From positions 3,452,501 through 3,516,500 of the forward strand of contig NC_060233.1 in the NCBI RefSeq assembly GCF_021155775.2: a DNA stretch of 64,000 nucleotides, read 5' to 3'. Positions 49,733 through 58,691 of this stretch are shown here, one piece after another; position 1 is the stretch's first letter, and each line of letters opens with the position of its first letter. A program made the translations under genes and the position numbers. The stretch is from Neodiprion pinetum (Eukaryota; Arthropoda; Insecta; Hymenoptera; Diprionidae). The notes under the pieces are model-generated. The model was not told the DNA's origin. It ran no database searches and saw nothing but the letters and a program-made list of their open reading frames with translations.

Positions 49733-52700
49733 ATGTTTAAACCGTTACCAAACGTGATAAAAACGTGAGCGATTTGTTTAAAAAATGTATTTCACCTAAC
49801 TTTACAAAGCGTGCAGTGACAGCTGGACGCGATGAGCTATTTCCATTATTTATTCCAGACCAGAATGTGGGAATGTACAAGATTCCAATTACGTTATCGA
49901 TTGGGAAGAGATAGCAAGATGGGCTTTGGAACACGGAGATCTAGAAGATACAGGGGATCAATGCGATCCCGCAGAAAACAGCGCGAGAACCATTGATTGG
50001 TGCCGTGTAAGCGATGGAAAGCAATATAGGCTCAATTTTTTAAGCTCGCTTCAGTTTTGAACGAACAATTTTTAACACCTAGGTCGCCGAATCATTTATG
50101 CGCGATGAAGCAGCCGACAATGTATCTGACATCTGCGACAGTGATGCGATTAACGAATCGGTGCAGGCTCACGATCAGCATATTTCTTTCTTTGATACAC
50201 AGCAAGAACAAAGGTACATTGAGATAGACATGGAACTATATTTTTCAATTGCGGTAAAGAATGAAAATAGTCAAGGACTGAGAGGTAACCGGAACAAAAA
50301 GTTTCTCTCGGTGTATACGACGAATTGTGTCGAATTTCATGGGAAACGAATCAGAGAATTTAAACGAACTGTTAACAGCGAAAACTTTGGACGTCAAGCA
50401 GATCGAGGATCTTCAGCGGGACAAAGCAGAGGAAGACTTATTCGCACCCCTGAACAACGTCGTCCAAGACCGCAAGCAGTAGGGAACTCTAGTTATATAG
50501 GCAATTCTGTCCGTAAGTTCGAAGTTTTATTGAACATCAAGGATTTACTGGCTATACATTCTTGAGCAAAAGTGAATCTCGCCGACGATATTTGAATACT
50601 TTGTGATAAGATAAGAATCGTAAAAATAATCAACCACAATCAAATTGATACGAAGATTAAATTTTAATAATAATAATGCCGAAAATGTTATCAATGAATT
50701 GTTTAAACAAAACATTGTTTAACAAGTTTTTAGCGAAAGTTTATTTTTTTCATGTGAAATAAATCGTTGATTTTTCTGAATACGCATGAATTTTTGGAGA
50801 ATTTTCACATTATTTTGAAACTTAAAATTTTCAAAAACTGAGGAAAAATCGTGAATTTTGGATACGTTTTTACAGTGAAAAAGTTTTCGGGGAATTCGAC
50901 GTACAGTTTCGTAAATATAGCCCTGGCAAATTTTCGAAAAAGGAAATCTCAAAATAATATGAAAATTCTTTCAAAATTCATGGGAATTCATTTCACATGA
51001 CAAAGAAAAACGTTCTCTAAAAATTTGACAAACAATTTATCGATAACTTTTGGGTATTTTTACCGAATCTTATCTTATCATAAAGTATTCAATATTGTGG
51101 ACGAGATTAATTTTTGGTTGAGAATGTACAGCCGGTACATCCTTAAGAGTTCCTAGTTTCATTTGTAGACTACATCTGACACAACTTGATCCGTCCTTTA
51201 CATTCCAGTCAATCGCTCTATACGTGAATCCGACTTCAATGGTGAGTAATGAACTGTGAATTGTTTAACGCTTTAACCTATTAACCTTTTCTTTTTGTAG
51301 CTTTTTATTTATCGAACTACTTTTCTGCAAACAACTGCCAAGTTTTTTCGTTTCGCATGGTCCCTGAAATATTTCGAACTCTAAAAAAGAAATATCAAAT
51401 TTATTTATTTGTTTATTGTAAAAATGGCACGTGTAAACAAATGGTCGAAATTTCTACTTTTCGATGAAAGAAAAGCATTTTCAATTAATCTACCATGAAA
51501 ATCCGATTGCCAATTTTTACACAAGCTTAATACACGCGAAAAAATTTTACAGAATTTTTTCAACATTTTTCTTGTTGTCTTTATTTGTGCGCCATATTGG
51601 GTCGGCCGTTTTGAATTTTCGAAATTCGAGTTGAATCTCGTAGTGAGTGACCCCAAAAACCACGAAACATAAATTTTCGTCAAAATCAACTAACCTTTCG
51701 AATTTACGTCCTCCATATTGGATCCGCCATTTTGAATTTTCGAAATTCGCGTTCAAACTCGTAATGAGTGACCCGAAAAACCACGAAACATAAATTTTCA
51801 TCAAAATCAACTAACCTTTTGAATTTACGTCCGCCATATTGGATCCGTTATTTTGAACATTCGAATTTCGAGTTTAGACTCGTGATCAGCGCCCCCAAAA
51901 GTCCACGTAGGTATACTAAATTTCAAGCGAATCGCATGTAAGGAAAAATGTTTGCGTGAAATGGCTAAAGCTGCAACTTTTCGGCAAAGAAACAAACAAT
52001 CAAATTTATTATTCTTCTCCACAGATACGTCGGGTGCCGATTGGACTCCGTTAAGTTCAATAAGTAAGTATATTCTTATTGTTTAGCTTAAAAAAAAAAA
52101 AAAGTAAGATTTGTTACCGGTGCAATTAGAGCAACTATTTATCAATTCCCAGAGGATTTTTCCTGCATGGAGGCTGACTACATGCACGATTCTACACAGG
52201 ATTACGAATCAGACATAATGTCGTATCGTGAGTAATTATGCAGCTCTGCGGTATTCTTTTTACTAATTTTTACCAAGTAAATTAAAATTAACTTTATCGT
52301 AATCGGAATTTTTCAAGCCAAGGAATAAAATGCCCTGACTCTGCAACGAGATTCTCGGTTTCGAGTGTCAGGCCTAATACTTTAGGCTAGAATAAGAATC
52401 CAGCAAACGTGTTTAACGCCCGACTCCGATTACGTAAGATCGTATAGAATTACATAATTGCGTTGTTTCAGTCGAAAACAGAGCTGAGAGAAACCGACCA
52501 AACAGCATGGCGGAAGGTTATCATCTTCCGGGTAGCACCTACGGAAGAGCAGAAAATAGCGGTAAGCCATCAAACTACCCCGGTGAAAATGATTGCTACA
52601 ATTCTCTACGAAATTTTTCCGGAAAATCGGGTCATTTCGTACGACATTGTGCAAAAAATTATTGTCGTACTTGTAAAAGCTTGTAGATTTTCATGAAACT

Positions 52701-53273
52701 ATCTTGTTTTTTGTTTTGTTTCAAAAAAAAACTCTACAAGCTGTTACGATTTTTAACGAAAATTAATAATTCTTTACGAAAAATTATGCATGTTTACAAT
52801 TTTTTTAAAAATATAATACGAAGTGTTGAAATTTCTGTAAAAATTCGTAGTGGTAGAAATTTTTTTCTGCTTCGAGAACTAATGAAAAATGTTTTTCCGA
52901 TTCAATAGATGATTACAAAATGTATACAAGTACACCGAAAAGGAATCAAAGAACAACCAGAGCAGAAGCCTTTGGTAATTAATGTTTTACTCGGAATTCG
53001 AATGTTGTTTGAAACGGATGAAGCATGAAAATGATGAAAATAAATTGTTTAGAAATGCCTGACGGGTCTAAAATGTTCAACGTAACGTTCGAAGAGTGCT
53101 TGAAATTCGGACGAAGATTGAGACACACCAGTGATGTCAGGGACAACGAGGGGTGTCAAATTATGCAATTGGATCGTAAAATTGATGAAAAGCCGAATGG
53201 AACAAGGCACAGAATCGACATTGCTAGGAGATGGCTTGATATGGACGACGACAACGGAAACGGGTTTTATTGA
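49733..53273 (+). CDS. Array gene D: nine-exon hydrophilic protein, 377 aa, function unknown
   Basis: Exons: 49733-49764, 49859-50006, 50083-50512, 51209-51241, 52025-52063, 52153-52227, 52472-52561, 52909-52974, 53053-53273. Introns are phase 2, phase 0, then six phase 1. The tiny first exon encodes MFKPLPNVIK, and the junction phase fits only this frame. Exon 2 is acidic and Trp-containing (IDWEEIARWALEHGDLED). Exon 3 is open over its full 430 nt with a strong GTAAGT donor, but an in-frame internal intron (about 50215-50270) cannot be excluded. Exons 4-8 encode short Ser/Asp/Tyr-rich pieces such as MEADYMHDS. The last exon has KMFNVTFEECLKFGRRLRHTSDV (311-333 region), which resembles gene E. 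Intron 3 holds a foldback element and intron 4 a 121-bp tandem repeat. It is likely mostly disordered; no known domain, signal peptide or membrane helix is seen. Confidence 0.68.
50551..51133. mobile_element. Large foldback element in intron 3 of gene D
   Basis: The ends are inverted copies: GGCTATACATTCTTGAGC on the left and the inverse of GGCTGTACATTCTCAACC on the right. Arms of about 250 bp pair through TTGAATACTTTGTGATAAG against CTTATCATAAAGTATTCAA and TTTCATGTGAAATAAAT against ATTCATTTCACATGA. No ORF beyond the tail of the exon frame. It lies wholly in the intron of gene D, so a transcript would contain a long hairpin. Superfamily is unknown. Confidence 0.7.
51580..51960. repeat. 121-bp tandem repeat with CCATATTGG core, intron 4 of gene D
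   Basis: Three consecutive units start with a GCCATATTGG-type core at 51591, 51712 and 51833, which is a period of exactly 121 bp. Each unit carries a core like CCATATTGGATCCGCCATTTT, a TTTTCGAAATTC stretch and a CTCGTAATGAGTGACC segment. Related single or paired modules occur at about 20425-20510, 29090-29290, 31845-32230 and 44090-44370. Confidence 0.75.
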
Positions 53274-53746
53274 AAATTGTAAAACGTTGATAGAAAAAAA
53301 AAAAACAATTCAATTATCAACAGTAGAACGTCTCTGTGACAAGGAACGTTTCACGATGATAATAAATCGCATGAATTTGTCCATTTACGTATATCCTTCT
53401 TTGTTCATTATATCACCAATTCCATCCGTATGTTGTGTATAAAAAACTAATGAGTTTCTATCACGATATAATTACTGATTTGGTTACTTGATTAGAGGAT
53501 TAGGACGAAATCGAAAATACAAATGTATATAGAAACTGAGTAGCAATGGTAAAAAAAACAAAGATGATCTGAAAACAGATGTCGTGTTAACAGCTTGGTA
53601 TCGATGAAACAAATTTTTTGTCTCCAAATTCTAAACTAACCAAATTCCAAATTGATGTAAATATTTTCCAGTCTTGAGATTATTAACCCAGGTTGAATAA
53701 ACAAAAAGAAAAAAAAAAAAAAGTCACCAAGACATTAAAACCAAGA

Positions 53747-54797
53747 ATGAAGAGATCCGGATGTGGAAGTCAGGGAAAAAAGCACGGTAAATTAAAGGGA
53801 CGGAATTGCATTGCAATTGATTATGGAACTTTGAGGATGATCGTATCAGAAAGTGGCGAATGTGATGTGTCGGAAATTGACTATTAAAATTTCAATGATA
53901 TACCGTGATTTAGTCGACTGGAATTGCATTGTAGCTAGTGGTTCGTTCTGCATTGGTTATAACCTTGCATTTCTCTTTTCGTACTCTAAGCCCGCGTTTA
54001 GAAGCATCGAAACCATGAACAATGATTTCCGTTACAGCCGCCACGATCACCCCCCAAAAAAGGGAAGATATTTTTTTATTTAACTTTTTCGGTGCAATTT
54101 AATCCCAGGAGTTTGTCCTTCACTCTTCAATTTACAGCCAAAATGTCCGCCTGCGACGTAAACGAGGACGAATTGGAAGTGGACATGGAGGACTATCGTA
54201 AGTCAAGCCTTGTATAATTGTTAGTGTAACTTTGCGCTACGTTTCGCTAAGTAAATCACTCGAAGAGTAAATTTGAACAAATACCGTTGTTTAGTGATGA
54301 ATATGACGTCTCTATCAACCGTTTCCAAAGGAAAGAGTTTTGGAATACCTCACGACACTACCCTGGATACATCGAAAATAACATCACGACCACTTATGGA
54401 AACGGTGGAAAAAGGTGATGTAATAAATTTCGTGTCCATGTGTTATAGTTGCTAACTAATCGGATCCGAGTTACTGGCTTGTTGACTAAGTCCAGTAATT
54501 CTACAGGTGCAAGACTGACGAGTGAAGTTCGTGCAGAGTAATATAAGTATTCGGTTTAGATGATAAACGTTGATGTAATTTCCAGAGATATCACCAGACG
54601 TTAAGCAATACAACACAAAAATAACGGAGGAAGATCCCTGCAGCGGAAAAAGGGCTGTGATGCATATGTCGCATGTTTTGAATAAGAAAACTGGAACGAT
54701 TATCACTGTTCAAAGAACCGATTACACAGGTGGATGTCCTGTGAAAGACAAAAATTTGGGCTTTGCTGAAAGTACAAGACTTTCATCAAAACGTTAG
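53747..54797 (+). CDS. Array gene E: four-exon small protein, 143 aa, function unknown
   Basis: Exons: 53747-53786, 54138-54197, 54295-54414, 54586-54797; all three introns are phase 1. The start is MKRSGCGSQGKKH with a GTAAAT donor; a second Met in exon 2 (MSACDVNEDE) could serve if exon 1 is wrong. Exon 2 is acidic (ELEVDMEDY). The last exon encodes KITEEDPCSGKRAV at about 85-98 and continues to TIITVQRTDY (111-120), matching gene C in order and spacing and partly matching gene D. Cys is sparse (Cys6, in exon 2, 92, and in GGCPVKD). No signal peptide, membrane segment or known domain. It lies 474 bp after gene D, which has AATAAA motifs near 53362 and 53692, so it is probably a separate transcript. 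Several AATAAA motifs follow at about 54920-54940. Confidence 0.7.
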
Positions 54798-54914
54798 AAG
54801 AAAATATGCACGGAGAATGAAAAATGAATAACGATAAAAATCGAAATTATGGGCATATAAATTTGGCATAATTTACTTGCCTGAATATTGTTAAACATCA
54901 TAGGTCGCGTGATG

Positions 54915-54940
54915 AGAAAATAAATAAATAAATAAATAAA
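54915..54940 (+). terminator. Clustered poly(A) signals after gene E
   Basis: Overlapping AAATAAATAAATAAAT repeats about 120 nt after the gene E stop give several AATAAA hexamers. It may double as a microsatellite. Confidence 0.35.
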
Positions 54941-55051
54941 AATAGCATAAATCTGAAACAATCACGGTATTTATGCTTTCGAATCGTCAAATTCGATACC
55001 TTAAAAAAATAATAAGACTCGTTTACCTTATTTTATAGACGTATCCTCGCC

Positions 55052-57651
55052 TCATTTGAAACACCTTATTTCGATTCCAAGCTTGGCAATTAAGTCTTCG
55101 AGCCACGTTCGTTTTATTCGAGTCTTGAGGGCTGCGTAATAATTTTTTTTCTGAAAGATATAAAGAGAGAAATGTTAGGAAGGAAAAAGTAAAATCAGTT
55201 CAAAAATGGTGCATGGTAATCATGTCTCGCTTTACTGTAACGTCCGAGACTTTAATAAGTTTCTGTGCTGAGCACGAGGTGATCAAATGATTAAAATGAA
55301 AGGTAATCGAAATTTCGGGTACTCGAAGTCGGGTTCGGGTCGGGTTTTTTGGCAAACCGGAAATCTTCGGGTAATTTGAAAACTTCGGGTAATCCGAAAT
55401 TTTCGAAAATCTCCGTTCACTTTAGAAATCCCGATATTTTTGGAGAAGCGAAAATAGATGCGAGCAAAATTTTCGGAAAACCCAACATTCTTGAGGAATT
55501 CGAGATTTTCAGGTACACGACCCGAAAAATTTCAGTACCCGCACACCTCTAGTGACCATCATTGTGCAGCTGCAGCTGTCTCAAGGTACTTAATAAAAAT
55601 ACTTGCATCTGCAGAAGGGACAATGAGAACTGCAGAAGGACTTTTCCAGGTATAGCCGAACCGCGTTAAAATTTTTAGCCGCCAATTCAACGATCTTTAC
55701 GAGCTGCCGCTCAGGGTCAAGATAATGTGATTCCGCACTTCCTACCAGGCAAGCATTCTCATTGGTTTGCAAAGTTTAATCAACCAATCAGAATGCAATA
55801 CGTTGTTCTTGTTTAATGTCAATTCTTTTAAAGAATTCGAAATTACATGGCAACGCTGAAAACTTCTTAGGACAGAGGCAAAGCTCCTCGCGAACTGCAG
55901 CGCCAAAGAGATAAAAGATTGCCGACAGCACTAAATGGGAGCTAATTTCTGCATTCGTTACATATTTACACCAGATACCGGGATGATTACGATTTCGCAT
56001 GTTTCTACGACGACTTGAATTATCCCAATTTGCGCAAGACTCCATAGGTGAGACGTTAAATGATGAAAAATAAGCTGCGATGTAAAAAAAAATTAATATT
56101 AATAAAATGTAAATATCGACTTGCGAAAGTTCTCGTGTATGCTTCTTTCATATTCAATCTCCTCGTAAAAAAATTTATTTTCAGTTTCAGGTTATCCTCC
56201 ATTGTCGAATAGTAATATTTCGCCACACACTTAATATTCGAAAATATTTACATTCAACAAGAATAAAGCATTGCATATTTTCATATAATTTCCAACTTTT
56301 CCCAAAGGTACCTGAACGCATACCTGGATGCGACGTCCTTTGTTCCCCCACCACCAAGAGGAAATTCTGTGTTCGCAACCTTTTTCAGGTCAAATTGGGC
56401 TCTCACTTCACCGTTATAATCGGCAATTATCACTACGAATTGTAGACGGAGGCCTCGACAAGGTCCGACATTTTACAATCGGGAGAGAAATTATAAAAAT
56501 AACAAACTGATTATTTTCGATGAAAATTAATTATAAAATATTAATAACTTGCAATATCGTAATACGTCTGTTTTTAGAATTGCGTAGAGAATGAAAACAT
56601 GAAGAGAAGAAAAAAAAATTGTCGGTAACGAGATTCCATACAGAGCTGGTGATAATTAAGTTTACCGTTAATTTGAAAAGTACAACGTATATGAGTACGC
56701 ACAAATTTTCCTCATTCGATTTTCTCGGAATTGTCTAGAAAAGCGCGCCTTACTGTTTACAGTGAAGTTTGTGTCGAATAGAAACAAAATCTTTATACGT
56801 CACACAATAATTATGCCTTGCCTAAACTATACTGTACTATCTGATTGCTGGATGTTATTACACACATTTTTTACGCACGTGTATATTAAATATGGTAGGC
56901 ATGCAGAATAATATAGCACTCGATTCTACTCTGGGAAATATGCGCTTTGCGTTGTGAAACGTGATAATTGTTAGAAAAAACTTGTCACACGTACATACAT
57001 ATATACATGCATACATACTGGGGTGAGCCAAAAAAGCTAACCTATCCAATCTTTGGTCTTAAAAGGACCTATTTACCGAGAAAAAAATTGAAATAAAAAA
57101 AAAAAAATACAACCGGATACGTTATATTTAGTCAGTTGATTATAATTTCATTCCCTCCCAGAGGGGTCGCAGAAAATGGCATGAAGTACTAAAAAATTTG
57201 GGAAAACTTCTGTTTTTGGAAATATATATTGCGAAGAAGAAGCGATTACCCATACGGGAAAACAAATTCCAATGCAATTTACAGTTCAACGAGGAGCTGC
57301 CGAACGTTAGATGTGCCAGAATTGGACAAACTCCCGGGATTAATACCTAACTACAATTATGTTTCAATACTTACGAATAAACGATCGACTATCAAAGATC
57401 GGTATTGCGTTATCAAACATTCACAAGTTTGAACTCAAAAATAGTATTACTAAGTGTTTAAATAAAATGCTAGAAAATGATGAGATGATCAAAAATTCTT
57501 TAACTTCGAGGAATCGAATCTCTATGAATACGCGGAAGATATAATCTCCTATAGTCGTAATCGGATTCCTAGATCTCAAAAATACGCGAAACATATGTTG
57601 TCAAAATTCACCTGACTTACCCAAAAAGATTGAATTACTTTGAGACGCCAT
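55052..57651 (-). CDS. Possible four-exon small gene on the minus strand, 99 aa, unidentified
   Basis: A phase-consistent chain on the minus strand: 57651-57621 (MASQSNSIFL, donor GTAAGT), 56432-56324 (DYNGEVRAQFDLKKVANTEF region), 56039-55979 (LAQIGIIQVVVETCEIVIIP) and 55150-55052 (YYAALKTRIKRTWLEDLIAK, ending CFK and TGA). Junction phases are 1, 2 and 0 and all sites are GT-AG. The first exon has a good start context (CAAAATGG). The last exon looks like an amphipathic basic helix. An optional exon after 55900 (FARSFASVLRSFQRCH) would also fit. Weak points: the middle exons are also open in register on the plus strand (for example YRDDYDFACFYDDLNYPN at about 55977-56043), so the strand of those parts is uncertain. 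The family is not recognised. Intron 1 would contain other unexplained open stretches at 57.19-57.55 kb. Confidence 0.38.
55788..56045 (-). other. Competing Cys-containing open frame on the minus strand
   Basis: This frame opens MESCANWDNSSRRRNMRNRN and runs 85 codons. A phase-1 splice within it would join NHP to REELCLCPKKFSALPC. It conflicts with the exon used in the 99-aa minus-strand chain and with a plus-strand frame. It is listed because its start resembles those of the array genes, but I cannot choose between the frames. Confidence 0.2.
57190..57545 (+). other. Unresolved open stretches, possible degraded or spliced coding DNA
   Basis: One plus-strand frame is open for about 78 codons to 57432 (containing RTLDVPELDKLPGLIPNYN), and an adjacent frame continues with ELKNSITKCLNKMLENDEM to 57544. 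A single frame change near 57425 would join them. A good acceptor (ATTTACAG) precedes the first. This could be an exon pair, a decayed copy of a gene, or chance. No family recognised. Confidence 0.25.
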
Positions 57652-57949
57652 TTTGCGATTTTTGGCAGTTGCAGCACGGACACGCTTGACGTATCTATGA
57701 AGCCTTGGCAGTTAAGTTCAAGTGGTTAATAATGACTCAACTATTGACAATCGAGCGTCAACAACCCAGTTATCCAACATCAACAACGTGCTGACAAACA
57801 ATTCCGAACACGTCCAATATCCAAAAATCATATCCGTCTTGGAATTTCGTCCCTGATTGGACAAATATTTAAACAGTGAAATGAAAGGAAAGAATTTATC
57901 TACATCACTGATATAGATACGTATATGTATACTAACTGCGATGCGTATG

Positions 57950-58264
57950 TCAACACGTACCTAGCGTAGTCTCATTGGAAGCACGGAAAGCTAGATTTTT
58001 TTTGGAACCCGCGTATGCTGTCGCCTGTGCATAACGACCGCAAGTTCCATGTAAATTGAAATTTTTAAATATTAATTCCGGACGTCGTTTGGTCTGGTTC
58101 ATTTGTTTCGTAAATAAACCAGCAGCGATACCGCCACAGAAGCTAGAAATTTCCGTGACGAAAGTAGGGTAGAAAATTTCGCCAAGAGGTGGCGCCACAA
58201 GGAGACTCGAATTGAGGACAGAATTTTTCGGCGTTCGGCTATCCGTTAGATACACATAGCACAA
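57950..58264 (-). other. Open frame of 104 codons, coding status uncertain
   Basis: It starts MCYVYLTDSRTPKNSVLNSS and includes a small hydrophobic, Gly-containing patch (ISSFCGGIAAGLFT). The texture is acceptable for coding but there is no recognised family, no poly(A) signal that I can pair with it, and no splice support. A CTCF-like motif falls inside it. Confidence 0.2.
58185..58200 (+). promoter_or_regulatory. CTCF-like motif near the probable first exon
   Basis: CCAAGAGGTGGCGCCAC contains AGGTGGCGC, the CTCF core known from Drosophila. It lies 110 bp before the probable first exon. Binding is not shown. Confidence 0.3.
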
Positions 58265-58309
58265 TGCTCTAGAAGCTGTTTGCTCAATGGTTGATCGAGC
58301 TTCGGTGTA

Positions 58310-58513
58310 TTCTCAGCAGCCAGCTCGTCGCGACGCGTTACGGTAACCTTTTGTAACTCCGTGGTCTCCGTGCAGTGAAGAGCAATGGAGGCTCATTTCC
58401 AATAAAATTCCGTGGCTGTACGTAATGTGTTATTGAGCGTGTGAAAAGTGAAGATTTCCGTGTGATAGTGATACTTTTTTCGACCGTGAACGCCAGTGAA
58501 CACATTGCCGTAG
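58310..58513 (+). promoter_or_regulatory. Probable non-coding first exon and promoter
   Basis: A GC-rich stretch (CAGCAGCCAGCTCGTCGCGA) leads into a purine/pyrimidine-mixed leader and ends at a strong donor, GTAG then GTAAGA at 58514. There is no sustained frame. This texture is typical of the 5'-untranslated first exon of an insect gene with a long first intron. Any coding part would lie beyond 58.5 kb or outside the window; I found none inside. Confidence 0.35.
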
Positions 58514-58519
58514 GTAAGA

Positions 58520-58641
58520 TTCGAAATTATACGCCTTATTCAACCCTTCGAGACGGAAATACTTTAGCCTTAGTAAAAAATATAAATATAACCTATATAT
58601 CTATTCTCTTTCAACACGTACCCGCAGGCATATATATATAT

Positions 58642-58691
<50 letters not shown>

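Noticed and set aside
50719..50952. Minus-strand 77-codon frame
   Set aside because: Lies in the arms of the foldback element in intron 3 of gene D.
51405..52022. Three minus-strand frames with repeated WFxGSLxT-like strings
   Set aside because: They translate the 121-bp tandem repeat; the protein periodicity follows the DNA period.
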